In this document: in pieces, positions 15,979 through 25,816 of the stretch
Numbering within the stretch: position 1 is the first letter of the stretch
How the letters are laid out: each line of letters opens with the position of its first letter
Origin: Fidelibacterota bacterium
Lineage (GTDB): Bacteria > Fidelibacterota > Marinisomatia > Marinisomatales > SCKK01
Reading direction: 5' to 3'
DNA length: 49,866 nt
Assembly (NCBI GenBank): GCA_004124475.1
Contig: SCKK01000024.1
Span: forward strand, 1-49,866
Notes under the pieces: model-generated
What the model was told of the DNA's origin: nothing
What the model saw: only the letters and a program-made list of their open reading frames with translations
Database searches by the model: none
Translations under genes and position numbers: made by a program

Positions 15979-18900
15979 TTACTTACCATGGCACTTTTTA
16001 TATTTTTTCCCGCTGCCACATGGACAAGGATCATTGCGACCCACTTTTTTCTCCACATGAACAGGTCGCGATTTTCCAGCTTTCTGTGCTTGGGGTTGTC
16101 GTCCTCCATCATCGGATCCGGTAGTAAATCCCATACCGGTGGTATCAGAATGCTGGACCCGAATATTCCGTGGTTGACGCCCCCGAGGCAGAGAGGGTGC
16201 TCTTTCCATCCCCTGTAATTGTGTGCGAAATAATCTTTGTACTGTATCTTTATTGATCTGTCGAAGCGTTTCTATAAACATCTGAAAACCTTCTGATTTA
16301 TACTCCAGCAACGGATCTTTTTGTCCATAAGCTCTTAATTGAACCCCCTCCCGTAACTGATCCATAGCATATAAATGATCTTTCCATTTTTCATCAATGG
16401 TCCTTAGTAAGACGTACCTTTCAAAAGCTCGCATGATTCCTGAGGGTACCAAACTTTCCCGGGCACTATAAACTTCCTGTGCTCGATTTTTAATTGCTTT
16501 CCCTAATGAGCTCGGTGAATTACTGTTCTGTAATTCATCATCTGAAGAAATAGTGAGTGTGGAGGTAAGTTCAGTTTCCATCCCCTCCCAATCCCATTCC
16601 GTAGGATCAGTTTCGGAATCTGTATAAGCTTCCAAAATATCAGAAATATATTCATCAAGAATTATCTCGATTTCCTCTCGAATATCCTCATGTTGTAAGG
16701 CCTCATTCCGTCTACTATAGATAATCTCCCGCTGTTGATTCATGACATCATCATACTCCAGCAGTCGCTTACGAATAGAGAAATTTCTTGCTTCCACCTT
16801 TTTTTGCGCCCGTTCGATTGACTTTGTCACCATTTTTGCTGTGATAACTTCGCCTTCTTCAATACCCAATCGATCCATAATACTCGCAATTCGATCACTT
16901 TGAAATAAGCGCATCAGATCATCTTCGAGGCTCAAATAAAAAACAGAAGAACCGGGATCACCCTGGCGCCCCGACCTTCCCTTCAACTGTAAATCGATCC
17001 TTCTTGCCTCATGACGTTCCGTTCCCACAATGTGGAGTCCACCCAGGTCTATCACACCCTCTCCTAATTTGATGTCTGTGCCACGTCCCGCCATGTTCGT
17101 GGCGATGGTAATAGCTTGCCGATGCCCTGCTCGCGCTACGATTTCCGCCTCACTTTGATGCTGTTTGGCGTTTAACACATTATGGGGTACACCCCGGCGC
17201 TTCAACATGCGCGAAAGTGTTTCTGATGCTTCAACCGAGATAGTCCCCACGAGTACCGGCTGACCCCGATGATAACAATCCACAATCTCATCCAACACAC
17301 CGTTGAACTTTTCTCTCTTTGTCTTATAAATAAGGTCTTCATTGTCTTCTCTGATGACCGATTCATGGGTAGGAATAACAGTTACATCAAGTCCATATAT
17401 TGAATGAAGCTCTTCTGCCTCTGTTTCAGCCGTACCGGTCATCCCTGCCAGTTTTTGATACAAACGAAAATAGTTCTGAATTGTGATTGTAGCTAAGGTT
17501 TGGGTTTCTCTTTCAATTTTCACATTTTCCTTTGCCTCGATTGCCTGGTGCAGCCCATCACTGTACCGGCGACCCGGAAGAATGCGCCCTGTGAATTCGT
17601 CTACAATGAGAACCTTACCATCCTGTACAACATATTCAATATCCTTTTCATACAACGAATATGCGCGCAGAAGCTGGCTCAAATTATGGATTCGTTCACT
17701 TCTGTCACTATGTAACAAACGTGCTTTTTCAGCTTCCTTCCGTTTTTCAAGAGGATCTATGGTATCATTTGTCTCGATCTCGTGTAGCAATTCACCCAAA
17801 TCAGGAATCACAAACATTTCCGGATCGTCGGGAGCAAGCGTTTCCCTCCCTTTTTCTGTCAGATCGATAATATGACTTTTCTCATCAATACTATAATAGA
17901 GATCATCATCCACTTCATGTAACCGCTTATCCCGCAGATAATCAGATTCTACTTTGAACGCCAACTTACGGGTCCCCTGCTCCTGGAAAACTTTATGCAG
18001 ACGGCGGTTTTTGGGCGCGCCTCGAGATGCTTGCAACAGCTTGTACCCAGCGTCGTATTCCTCTCCCTTTTCCAAAAAGGCTTCCGCTTCATCGACAATC
18101 TGGTTTACCAACCTGGTTTGATTTCTCACCAGTCGTTCTACAAGAGATTTGGATTCGGTGTACTTTGAATCCGTGGGATGGTCAACAGCCCCGGAAATGA
18201 TGAGAGGGGTTCTGGCTTCATCAATAAGAATGGAGTCAACTTCGTCTATAATGGCGTAGTAATGCGGGCGTTGAGCCTGGTCTTCCTTTGAGAGAGCCAT
18301 ATTGTCACGCAAATAATCAAACCCGAATTCATTGTTTGTGCCGTAAGTAATATCTCTATGGTAAATTTCTTTCCGTTGTTCGTTATCCATCTGGTTCAAT
18401 ATTGATCCGACGGTTAATCCCAGACGTTCAAATATTTTCCCCATCCACTCAGAATCGCGTTGGGCAAGGTAATCATTAACGGTAACAATGTGAACACCCC
18501 GTCCCGTGAGAGCATTCAGGTAAATTGGCATCGTAGCTACCAGCGTTTTCCCCTCGCCCGTCTTCATTTCAGCAATATGTCCCTTATGAAGTACAACAGC
18601 GCCCACAAGCTGAACATCATAAGGGATCATTTCCCAGGGAGTGGGTTGTCCCACAACTTTCCATGTTTCACCACACAAACGACGGCAAGTATCTTTCACC
18701 ATAGCAAAAGCCTCAGGCAATATTTCATCAAGGATTTCCTGCTCCGCCTCGAAAATAAATTTATCTTTTTCTTCCTTAATCAGTCCTTTTTTCTCCGCCT
18801 CAGTTTCTGCCTTTTCCCGATGTTCACGAACCAGTGATTTCAGCTTTTCTGTTCGAGCAACTAATTCCTCATCAGATTTTTCCTGCAATCCTGCATAAAT

Positions 18901-18987
18901 AACATTTATCTCATCCACAATAGGTTGATAAGTTTTGACCTCCCTTTCAGATTTTGTCCTGAATATTTTTTTGAATGTATTAAGCAT
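15979..18987 (-). CDS. secA: protein translocase ATPase subunit SecA
   Basis: 1002 residues, at the longer end for SecA. ATPase motor that drives preproteins through SecYEG. Walker A is [11 protein letters not shown] (residues 144-148 GEGKT). The DEAD-like box reads [20 protein letters not shown]. The central [20 protein letters not shown] segment and the second motor domain [17 protein letters not shown] are complete. The C-terminus carries the zinc SEC-C motif [17 protein letters not shown], which binds SecB or ribosomes in other species. An acidic insertion near residue 830 (ending in NSNSPSSLG) accounts for part of the extra length. The next gene upstream is a phosphoesterase, 68 bases away on the same strand. 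Confidence 0.97.
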   Translation of the reverse strand: MLNTFKKIFRTKSEREVKTYQPIVDEINVIYAGLQEKSDEELVARTEKLKSLVREHREKAETEAEKKGLIKEEKDKFIFEAEQEILDEILPEAFAMVKDTCRRLCGETWKVVGQPTPWEMIPYDVQLVGAVVLHKGHIAEMKTGEGKTLVATMPIYLNALTGRGVHIVTVNDYLAQRDSEWMGKIFERLGLTVGSILNQMDNEQRKEIYHRDITYGTNNEFGFDYLRDNMALSKEDQAQRPHYYAIIDEVDSILIDEARTPLIISGAVDHPTDSKYTESKSLVERLVRNQTRLVNQIVDEAEAFLEKGEEYDAGYKLLQASRGAPKNRRLHKVFQEQGTRKLAFKVESDYLRDKRLHEVDDDLYYSIDEKSHIIDLTEKGRETLAPDDPEMFVIPDLGELLHEIETNDTIDPLEKRKEAEKARLLHSDRSERIHNLSQLLRAYSLYEKDIEYVVQDGKVLIVDEFTGRILPGRRYSDGLHQAIEAKENVKIERETQTLATITIQNYFRLYQKLAGMTGTAETEAEELHSIYGLDVTVIPTHESVIREDNEDLIYKTKREKFNGVLDEIVDCYHRGQPVLVGTISVEASETLSRMLKRRGVPHNVLNAKQHQSEAEIVARAGHRQAITIATNMAGRGTDIKLGEGVIDLGGLHIVGTERHEARRIDLQLKGRSGRQGDPGSSVFYLSLEDDLMRLFQSDRIASIMDRLGIEEGEVITAKMVTKSIERAQKKVEARNFSIRKRLLEYDDVMNQQREIIYSRRNEALQHEDIREEIEIILDEYISDILEAYTDSETDPTEWDWEGMETELTSTLTISSDDELQNSNSPSSLGKAIKNRAQEVYSARESLVPSGIMRAFERYVLLRTIDEKWKDHLYAMDQLREGVQLRAYGQKDPLLEYKSEGFQMFIETLRQINKDTVQRLFRTQLQGMERAPSLPRGRQPRNIRVQHSDTTGMGFTTGSDDGGRQPQAQKAGKSRPVHVEKKVGRNDPCPCGSGKKYKKCHGK

Positions 18988-19055
18988 ATCTTCTTTATTT
19001 AATCCACGATTTTCTATTCATTCTACTCACAGAGTACTTTAGACAATATTCAATT

Positions 19056-19778
19056 TTAAATTCCCAATAGTATTCTTCGAGCATGGAAATATGAAACACC
19101 TTCTGATGAAATTTTGTTCGCAGTTTTTTCCACATCATATGGAACACGAATAAATTCAACAGTTGAATGTTCATGATCGGAAATTACATAACACGCCCGG
19201 GGATCCCTATCCCTCGGTTGTCCCACGCTGCCTACATTAATGATGATTTTGTCATTCACTTGCAAAGGAATTTTACCCTCTCTATATTCGTTTTGATTAT
19301 TGCTCAATGAATAAAAACCAGGTACATGTGAGTGTCCTACGAAGCAGATACTCTGGTCAAAATTATCAAATTGTTCTGCTGCATCAAACCAGTTTGTAAT
19401 GTAATACCAGTCGTCTTGTGGATCCGGTGTACTGTGAACAAAAAGACAGCCGTCCTCAATGTGAGACAACTCAAGTGTCTTCAAATACTCTTTTTCCTCA
19501 TCTGATAATTTTTCACGAGTCCAGAGGGCTGATTTTCTTGCATCTTTATTAAACCAGTGAAGACTAATCTCTGTGGCCGCCGCTTCATCGTGGTTACCAT
19601 ACAGAATAACATTTGCAATACGTCTGACCTTTTCAATGCAATAGGATGGTTCTACACCATAATCTACCAGGTCGCCCAGACAGATGATTTTGTCAACAGA
19701 TTGATTTTCGATTGATGCAAGTACTGTATCCAGCGCCTCTCGATTGGCGTGGATATCGGAGATGATGGCGAGGCGCAT
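19056..19778 (-). CDS. metallophosphoesterase (YfcE/ApaH-like fold)
   Basis: 240 residues. All calcineurin-type metal motifs are in order: AIISDIHANREAL (residues 4-16), CLGDLVDYGVEP, ILYGNHDEAA, LFVHSTPD and FVGHSHVPGF. The family hydrolyses phosphodiester or nucleotide substrates. The substrate here cannot be told from sequence. Its ATG directly follows the nusB stop with no gap, so the two are coupled. Confidence 0.85.
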   Translation of the reverse strand: MRLAIISDIHANREALDTVLASIENQSVDKIICLGDLVDYGVEPSYCIEKVRRIANVILYGNHDEAAATEISLHWFNKDARKSALWTREKLSDEEKEYLKTLELSHIEDGCLFVHSTPDPQDDWYYITNWFDAAEQFDNFDQSICFVGHSHVPGFYSLSNNQNEYREGKIPLQVNDKIIINVGSVGQPRDRDPRACYVISDHEHSTVEFIRVPYDVEKTANKISSEGVSYFHARRILLGI

Positions 19779-20216
19779 TTAATGTGTTGATGCGGTTAAA
19801 TTCTCCAGAGAATGATAAACAGAATCCAGAATCCCATTCACAAAAGCTCCGCTTTCTGCGGTGCTGTATTTCTTGGCAATCTCCACACCTTCGACAATGG
19901 AAACTTTCGGGGGAATGTCGTCCATAAAGACCATCTCAGTGATCATCATCTGGAGTATAAGACGATCCACCAAAGCAACACGGTCATATTCCCAATTCTG
20001 AAGTCGACTGACAATTTCCGCTTTACTCCATTTCAGTTTTTCGATCGTCTTTTTTAACAGTTTACAGACGAAATCGTCTAACTCATTCTCGAACTTTTTA
20101 TCCTTTCTTTGGTCATTGAGGATTTTATCAGGATCATCGTGAGTGAGTTTATATGCATAGAGCGCCTGCAAAACGACCTCTCTCGCCTGGCGACGACTTT
20201 TAACGATGTATTTCAC
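19779..20216 (-). CDS. nusB: transcription antitermination factor NusB
   Basis: 145 residues, normal for NusB. Partner of NusE (S10) in rRNA antitermination. The N-terminal SRRQAREVVLQALYAYKLT motif and the C-terminal LVDRLILQMMITEMVF and EGVEIAKKYSTAESGAFVNG segments are characteristic. It heads the nusB-phosphoesterase-secA run. Immediately upstream is the low-complexity block around the four-helix gene. Confidence 0.94.
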   Translation of the reverse strand: MKYIVKSRRQAREVVLQALYAYKLTHDDPDKILNDQRKDKKFENELDDFVCKLLKKTIEKLKWSKAEIVSRLQNWEYDRVALVDRLILQMMITEMVFMDDIPPKVSIVEGVEIAKKYSTAESGAFVNGILDSVYHSLENLTASTH

Positions 20217-20230
20217 CTAAAAATAACTAT

Positions 20231-20425
20231 GAGTATGAAGCAAGGAGCAAGGAGAATTGGAGTAGTGGAGTAGTGCCTGCTCTCTGCTCCTGGTTCCCTG
20301 CTAAAACCCCGGGAAAGTTTAGGTAACGATGTAAGGGAGCTTGGGTGCGAGGGAGCTGGGGAGCCTCGGAGCTGGGGGGCTTCGGAGTTGGGGAGCAGGG
20401 GAGCGAGGTACCAATAGAGGACGAG
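20231..20425. repeat. G-rich degenerate array, left flank of four-helix gene
   Basis: Imperfect GGGAGC(G/T)(A/G)GG units on the plus strand, with a less regular part from 20231. The segment 20334-20364 is complementary at 27 of 31 positions to 21017-21047 on the other side of the four-helix gene. Frames of 72 and 105 codons across this block are artefacts of the repeat composition. Confidence 0.75.
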
Positions 20426-20525
20426 AACCATTCAATGAGAGCAAGAAAGTGGTGAACGAAAGGCAGACCGAAACGATGCATGAGGTGTTTTGAAGCTATA
20501 GGAGTCTGGAGGAACTTTTTCATGT

Positions 20526-20900
20526 TTACCTCTTTAGCAGCCAAGGATCAGGATTGTTTATCATATTGACCAGCTTACCCAAGATGTTGTCATAGTCACC
20601 AAATAACTTTTTATTGATACCCTCTTCCAAATATCCACAAGCCAACGAAAAGTCGAGCCATGTTTGCGTTTCGGCAGCTTCTGCTTCTGCGTCGTTCAAC
20701 TTTGCCACAAAGGCCGCCACGTATCGTCTTTTTCGCCACGCCTCAGCTATATTTGAACATACAGAACGGGAAGAGCGCCTAATTTGGTCAGTGAGCGAGT
20801 AGAGTTCTTCCTTCGGGTAGCCCTTCGATACTTTAAAGACGGCCATAGCACTTTTAAATGCTATCTGGTAGACCTCCAATTCTTTGTGACTCTGTATCAC
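20526..20900 (-). CDS. four-helix-bundle protein (23S rRNA intervening-sequence family)
   Basis: 124 residues, the standard size of this family. Signature parts: SHKELEVYQIAFKSAMAVF, YSLTDQIRRSSRSVCSNIAE (S/T-D-Q-x-R-R-x-S), AFVAKLNDAEAEAAETQTWL and the C-terminal amphipathic helix. The fold is the pentameric barrel shared with Avd proteins of diversity-generating retroelements. Function of free-standing copies is unknown. The gene is flanked by inverted low-complexity arrays, so the transcript could fold into a long stem with the gene in the loop, like an rRNA intervening sequence. No reverse transcriptase is seen near. Confidence 0.9.
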   Translation of the reverse strand: MIQSHKELEVYQIAFKSAMAVFKVSKGYPKEELYSLTDQIRRSSRSVCSNIAEAWRKRRYVAAFVAKLNDAEAEAAETQTWLDFSLACGYLEEGINKKLFGDYDNILGKLVNMINNPDPWLLKR

Positions 20901-20996
20901 AATGTGGTTTCCTCCTTTGTTCTTATCTTCCCAGCACTATGCTCTTGTTCCCGTACGTTTTACTAAGTCCCGTGTATCCTGAATCTCATCCATATG

Positions 20997-21075
20997 ACCT
21001 GCTCCTCTCCACCTCCGCTCCCCCGCTCCCTTGCACCCTCGCTCCCTGATCCCCCTGTACGCTCTCCCGAAGTTT
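20997..21075. repeat. C-rich degenerate array, right flank of four-helix gene
   Basis: Imperfect GCTCCC units on the plus strand. 21017-21047 forms the inverted partner of 20334-20364 (4 mismatches in 31). The array ends directly at the stop of the aminotransferase gene (21075). Confidence 0.75.
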
Positions 21076-22118
21076 CATTTATACATTGGGACAGGATGAA
21101 CCCATCCAAAAGGATCTTCGATCCTCTCACGCTGAATGCCGGTGAGGATGTCGTATAACTTCCGGGTCAAAGAACCAATTTCACCATCGCCAATTACATG
21201 AAAATCGTCATCGGTTGTAATTTTACCTATGGGTGTAATGACTGCGGCAGTGCCTGTACAAAAAACTTCATCAGCAAATAATACTTCATTGACCGTTACG
21301 TCTGTTTCCAATACCTTCAAACCAAGAATTTCCCGGGCAAGTTGAATGACCGAATCACGGGTGACCCCAGGAAGGATAGAACCTCCTAACTTTGGGGTTT
21401 TGAGTACATTATCTTTGAGAGTAAAAATATTGGCTGAACCAACTTCTTCCACGAGGTTTTCGTTAGTAGCATTCAGATAAATCACTTCATCGAAATCCTG
21501 CTCCTTCGCCAATTTCAGAGGATATAAAGAAGCCGCATAGTTTCCAATCGCTTTGGCATTGCCTGTCCCCTTCGGAGCAACCCTGTGAAAATATCTGGTG
21601 ACCTTTAAATGAAGTGCTCTCATACCCCCTTTAAAATAAGGTCCCACAGGTGAGACATAGATGACAAACGTGTACGATGGAGCTGGTTTAACCCCCAATA
21701 CCGGTCCTGTTCCCAAAATGATAGGTCTTATATACAGACTTCCCTTTCCCACCGGGGGAATATAATCGGCATTGCCCCGGACGGTTTTCTCCACTGCTTT
21801 TAGAAACATTTCCTCAGATACGGGAGGAATGCAAAGTCTTTCTGCGGAATGGATAAATCGTTTTGCGTTTCTATCAGGTCTGAATAATATATCTCTACCT
21901 TTCAAGGTTTTGAATGCTTTGGTTCCTTCAAAAACTCCCTGACCATAGTTTAAAACACCTGCTGCGGGAGATATCTTAAAATCGCCATAAGGCACCAAGT
22001 CTCCCGGTTCCCATTCTCCCCCTAAATCGCATGTAGCAAAATACATGCTTCTGGTTGGTGTTACGCTGAACGTTAGATTGTTCCAGTCAATTTTCTGTTC
22101 AACTTCTAATATTTCCAT
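21075..22118 (-). CDS. ilvE: branched-chain amino acid aminotransferase
   Basis: 347 residues, the longer class IV form similar to eukaryotic BCATs. Transfers amino groups between Leu/Ile/Val and 2-oxoglutarate. The PLP lysine is K189 in GTGNAKAIGNYAASLYPL. GQGVFEGTKAFK near residue 60, FRPDRNAKRF near 80 and the C-terminal EVFCTGTAAVITPIG support the family. It is last in an operon with thiolase and acyl-CoA dehydrogenase, only 3 bases after the latter, which suggests a role in branched-chain amino acid breakdown, though biosynthesis is equally possible chemically. Confidence 0.93.
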   Translation of the reverse strand: MEILEVEQKIDWNNLTFSVTPTRSMYFATCDLGGEWEPGDLVPYGDFKISPAAGVLNYGQGVFEGTKAFKTLKGRDILFRPDRNAKRFIHSAERLCIPPVSEEMFLKAVEKTVRGNADYIPPVGKGSLYIRPIILGTGPVLGVKPAPSYTFVIYVSPVGPYFKGGMRALHLKVTRYFHRVAPKGTGNAKAIGNYAASLYPLKLAKEQDFDEVIYLNATNENLVEEVGSANIFTLKDNVLKTPKLGGSILPGVTRDSVIQLAREILGLKVLETDVTVNEVLFADEVFCTGTAAVITPIGKITTDDDFHVIGDGEIGSLTRKLYDILTGIQRERIEDPFGWVHPVPMYK

Positions 22119-22121
22119 GGA

Positions 22122-23264
22122 TTATTCCTCCAATAATGATCTGGCTATAACCAATTTTTGAATTTCTGACGTTCCTTCGTAAATCTGGGTGATTTTTGCA
22201 TCCCGCATGAGTCTCTCCACACCGTACTCCTGCATGTAACCATATCCACCAAAAATCTGCACACATTCTGTAGATGCACTCATTGCTGTTTTTGAGGCAA
22301 AATATTTCGCCATGGCGCTTTCTTTTGAATAAGGCTGTTTTTTATCTTTACGATATGCAGCATGATAGGTCAACAAACGAGCGGCTGAAATCTCCGTTGC
22401 CATGGTGGCTATCTTTTCACGAATGGCACCAAACTGGGAAATGGATTTACCGAACTGTTTCCGCTCTTTCGAATAACGCACAGACGCCTCCAAAGCCGCT
22501 TGAGCAATCCCCAAGGCTTGCGAAGCAATTCCAATTCTTCCACCGTCAAGCGCCTTTAAAGCTATTTTAAATCCGTCACCTTCTCTACCAAGCCTGTTTT
22601 CTACGGGAATCTCACATTTATCAAAATACATCTCACAGGTATCAGAAGCACGAATACCCAATTTATTTTCTTTTTTTCCGGTAGATATTCCCTTTCGTCT
22701 CTTTTCCACAATAAATGCTGAGATACCTTTATAACCCACACCTTTTTCCGTCACAGCAAAAACAATCACAACATTGGAATGGATCCCATTTGTAACCCAA
22801 TTTTTCGTGCCGTTTATAACGTAATGATCATTTTTTCTTTCTGCAAAAGTAAGGAGATTAGAAGCATCCGATCCTGCCTGAGGCTCGCTTAATGAAAAAG
22901 CACCCAACCACTCCCCTGAAGCAAGTTTTCTAAGATACCTCTCCTTCTGATCATCAGTAGCCCAATCCATCATCAACTGGCAAACCAAGGAATTATTAAT
23001 TGACATAACAACTCCAGTAGCGGCTTCCACTTTTGATATTTCCTCTATCGCCAGACAGTAACTGACGGCGTCTAATCCAGCGCCACCCCATTTTTCAGGT
23101 ACCATTATCCCCATAAAACCAAGCTCACCTAATTCCTTTATCTGTTCAGTTGGGTATATCATTTTATCGTCCCGCTCTATCACTCCGGGAGCCAAGACCT
23201 TTTCGGCAAATTCCCTTGCTGTTTGTTGTACTAAAAGTTGTTCTTCGTTCAGATCAAAATCCAT
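22122..23264 (-). CDS. acyl-CoA dehydrogenase
   Basis: 380 residues, the usual length. FAD-dependent oxidation of an acyl-CoA to the enoyl-CoA. Visible features: GAFSLSEPQAGSDASN (flavin and substrate contact), the arginine-rich RIGIASQALGIAQ helix, the GGYGYMQEYGVERLMRD motif and the catalytic base E363 in IYEGTSEIQK. This base position fits short-chain or butyryl-CoA type enzymes rather than isovaleryl-CoA dehydrogenase, but chain length is not certain. One base separates it from the thiolase. Confidence 0.93.
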   Translation of the reverse strand: MDFDLNEEQLLVQQTAREFAEKVLAPGVIERDDKMIYPTEQIKELGELGFMGIMVPEKWGGAGLDAVSYCLAIEEISKVEAATGVVMSINNSLVCQLMMDWATDDQKERYLRKLASGEWLGAFSLSEPQAGSDASNLLTFAERKNDHYVINGTKNWVTNGIHSNVVIVFAVTEKGVGYKGISAFIVEKRRKGISTGKKENKLGIRASDTCEMYFDKCEIPVENRLGREGDGFKIALKALDGGRIGIASQALGIAQAALEASVRYSKERKQFGKSISQFGAIREKIATMATEISAARLLTYHAAYRKDKKQPYSKESAMAKYFASKTAMSASTECVQIFGGYGYMQEYGVERLMRDAKITQIYEGTSEIQKLVIARSLLEE

Positions 23265-23265
23265 T

Positions 23266-24453
23266 TCATACCCTCTCCAGTATCACAGCGGACGCCTCTC
23301 CACCACCAATACAGATCGCAGCAATTCCTCTCTCAACGTCCCTTATCTGCATGGCATTAAGTAGCGTTACCAGGATTCTTGCTCCACTCGCGCCGATAGG
23401 ATGTCCCAGTGCCACCGCACCTCCATGAACATTCACGACTTCATGATCGAGATTAAGTTCCTTCATCACCGCCATGGTGACTGCTGCAAATGCTTCATTA
23501 ATTTCAAAAATATCAATATCCGAAACGGACATTCCGGCTTTATCTAAAACCTTTCCGATAGCGCCCACCGGAGCAGTGGTAAACCATTCAGGCTCCTGAG
23601 AAAATGATGCTTGCGCTACAATTTTTGCGATTGGTTCCACATTTAACTCTTTCGCCTTTTCTTCGGAAAAAATCACCACACTGGCAGCCCCATCATTTAT
23701 TTTTGAAGCATTGGCAGCGGTGATGGTGCCACCTTTTTCAAAAACAGGTTTTAATTTTATCATCTTTTCAAAATTTGCCCGCTTTGGTTCATCATCTTCT
23801 GTCACCAGGATAACATTTCCTTTACGGTCTGTGATGGATACTCCAACAACTTCTTTCTCAAAAGTTCCATCCTTCTGAGCTTTCAGTGCTCTCGAATACG
23901 ACTCTTTTGAAAACGCATCCTGTTGTTCCCTTGAAAATTGGTATTTCCGAACACAACTCTCAGTACAACTTCCCATATGTTTGTCGTTGTAGACATCCCA
24001 AAGCCCATCCAAAATGACACTGTCAATAAGTTGACCATGTCCCAGTCGTAGTCCGGTTCGCGCCTTTGGGATTAAATAAGGCGCCAAACTCATGCTTTCC
24101 ATTCCACCAGCCACGATGACATTGGCATTATTTAATTGTATAGCTTGAGCTGCCAGCATAATAGCCTTAAGTCCGGACCCACACATTTTATTTACGGTGA
24201 GACATTCCGTGGAATTGGATAATCCTGCAAAAAGCGCTGCCTGTCGTGCTGGCGCTTGTCCCAACCCGGCGGACATGACATTCCCCATGATCACTTCGTC
24301 TACTTCTTTTATGGGTATTCCAACCGCCACCAATGATTCTTTTATCACTGTAGCGCCAAGTTTTGTTGCAGGAACAGAACTGATGGATCCTTGAAAAGCA
24401 CCGATAGGAGTCCTTACCGGACCGGCAATCACAACATTTCCAAAATCAGGCAT
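23266..24453 (-). CDS. acetyl-CoA C-acetyltransferase (thiolase)
   Basis: 395 residues, typical degradative or biosynthetic thiolase II length. The nucleophile is C91 in TVNKMCGSGLKA. The second half has NEAFAAV, GGAVALGHPIGASGARI (H351) and CIGGGEASAVIL (C381). The usual G after CIGGGxG is A here, a small deviation. It cleaves or forms acetoacetyl-CoA-type substrates. Start overlaps phoH by 8 bases. Confidence 0.94.
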   Translation of the reverse strand: MPDFGNVVIAGPVRTPIGAFQGSISSVPATKLGATVIKESLVAVGIPIKEVDEVIMGNVMSAGLGQAPARQAALFAGLSNSTECLTVNKMCGSGLKAIMLAAQAIQLNNANVIVAGGMESMSLAPYLIPKARTGLRLGHGQLIDSVILDGLWDVYNDKHMGSCTESCVRKYQFSREQQDAFSKESYSRALKAQKDGTFEKEVVGVSITDRKGNVILVTEDDEPKRANFEKMIKLKPVFEKGGTITAANASKINDGAASVVIFSEEKAKELNVEPIAKIVAQASFSQEPEWFTTAPVGAIGKVLDKAGMSVSDIDIFEINEAFAAVTMAVMKELNLDHEVVNVHGGAVALGHPIGASGARILVTLLNAMQIRDVERGIAAICIGGGEASAVILERV

Positions 24454-25408
24454 CTATATTATTCTCTCTATCGTTATCCAAGCTATAAGCGCTGATTATT
24501 TCTTTCACAAGTCGATGACGTACGACGTCTTTCTCGGTAAAGTATGTGTAACCGATACCTTCTATACCTTTTAATAATCTTTCTGCATGCAACAGTCCCG
24601 ATTCCTGTCTACTGGGCAAATCAATTTGCGTAACGTCCCCGGTTATAATCGCTTTTGAATTTGGACCCAGTCGGGTGAGAAACATTTTCATCTGCATGGC
24701 AGAGGAATTTTGTGCTTCATCCAGAATGACATAAGCATTATCCAGAGTTCTGCCCCGCATGTAGGCAAGTGGTATTACTTCGATTACCCGTTTGGTCATG
24801 AGTGATTTTAGTGTTGTAGTAGAAACCATGTCGTTCAACGCATCAAATAAAGGTGTTAAATAGGGGTCAATTTTTTCCCTGAGGTCGCCAGGGAGAAATC
24901 CTAATCTTTCACCCGCTTCTACTGCAGGTCTGGTAAGAATGATTCGTTTAACTTCTCTTCGCTTATAAGCTGCGACTGATATTGCAACTGCAAGGTAGGT
25001 TTTTCCTGTGCCGGCCGGACCGATGGCAAAAAGGATGTCGTTATATTTGCTTTTCTCATAAAATTCCTTTTGCCCATTCGTGCGAGGGATGATCTCTCCT
25101 TTTTTTGCATAAAGGATAACAGGTTCGGGACCCTCCTCACTGATATGATCCCCCTCAGAAATCAGCGAAACTAAGGATCTTACATCTCCTGGAGTTAAGG
25201 ATTGTTTTCGGGAATAGGTTTTCATCATTTCAGACAATACTTCTTCCGCCTGTAAAACCACATTTTTATCACCATCCATATATACTGTATTCCCTCTGAG
25301 TAAAATTTTACACGGAAAGGAGTCCTCTAAAACTTTCAGATTAGCATCCGCCACACCGACAATTCCGGCGGGATCAATCCCTTCAATCTCAATTATTTTC
25401 TTCATCAT
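24446..25408 (-). CDS. PhoH-like ATPase
   Basis: 320 residues, standard PhoH length. An N-terminal KH-like part (about 1-65) is followed by a P-loop ATPase: Walker A FAIGPAGTGKTYLAVA (K136) and the Walker B region AYVILDEAQNSSAMQMKMFL, with the TGDVTQIDLP sensor motif. PhoH proteins are linked to RNA metabolism and often sit beside ybeY. Here the partner is instead a fatty-acid or branched-chain catabolic set. The start is one of two adjacent ATGs (25408 or 25405), 4 bases after a terminator-like hairpin. Confidence 0.93.
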   Translation of the reverse strand: MMKKIIEIEGIDPAGIVGVADANLKVLEDSFPCKILLRGNTVYMDGDKNVVLQAEEVLSEMMKTYSRKQSLTPGDVRSLVSLISEGDHISEEGPEPVILYAKKGEIIPRTNGQKEFYEKSKYNDILFAIGPAGTGKTYLAVAISVAAYKRREVKRIILTRPAVEAGERLGFLPGDLREKIDPYLTPLFDALNDMVSTTTLKSLMTKRVIEVIPLAYMRGRTLDNAYVILDEAQNSSAMQMKMFLTRLGPNSKAIITGDVTQIDLPSRQESGLLHAERLLKGIEGIGYTYFTEKDVVRHRLVKEIISAYSLDNDRENNIDA

Positions 25409-25411
25409 ATT

Positions 25412-25479
25412 AAAAAAAGCCTCGTTGAGGCTTCCTGAAAGAGTATCTCTTAATCTAAAATCGGGAGCAAAATAGCTCC
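25412..25479 (-). terminator. hairpin plus rho-independent terminator directly before phoH
   Basis: On the minus strand AAGCCTC-AAC-GAGGCTT (25433-25417) is followed by a run of T ending at 25412, 4 bases before the phoH ATG. A second hairpin GGAGC/GCTCC lies at 25464-25479. There is no gene upstream on this strand, so this is either the end of a small RNA or an attenuator in the phoH leader. Confidence 0.6.
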
Positions 25480-25816
25480 TTGTTTAATTAAGTAAAAAGC
25501 TTCGAAAATCACATCAAAAAGTAAGTTGTGGAGTCTTTACAAACAAGCTGATTCAAGATTCCATGGTAATGCCACAGTGATAAGGAGAGAATAGTCTGAA
25601 AGACCCAAGAACCAATATCCAAATATCCTTGAAAATAAACGAAGTTCGACTTTTGGTTCTTGTCCCGCAATTGCGGGATTGGTTCTTCAATTATGTCCCC
25701 GTTAGTGAGGCATTACCACCTGTGGATGTCCACAGGAGCCTTCGGAAATTTACTTGCTTTTCAATAAATGGTAATTTACATTTCTATTAGGCGCCAACTG
25801 TGGGTAAAAGTTCCGA
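25480..25816. other. intergenic stretch with repeat relics, no gene
   Basis: Contains a CCAAGAACCAATATCC block (25603-25620) related to the hemB-hemL spacer repeat. A perfect palindrome TCCCGCAATTGCGGGA lies at 25663-25678. CCTGTGGATGTCCACAGG, an imperfect hairpin, lies near 25718-25735. No open frame with family resemblance is seen on either strand. Confidence 0.5.

Noticed and set aside
20213-20544. 72- and 105-codon frames next to nusB
   Set aside because: They are products of the GGGAGC-type array, rich in Pro and Ser, with no plausible start site.
20526-20900. Diversity-generating retroelement
   Set aside because: The four-helix protein is related to Avd, but no reverse transcriptase, template repeat or variable repeat was seen nearby.
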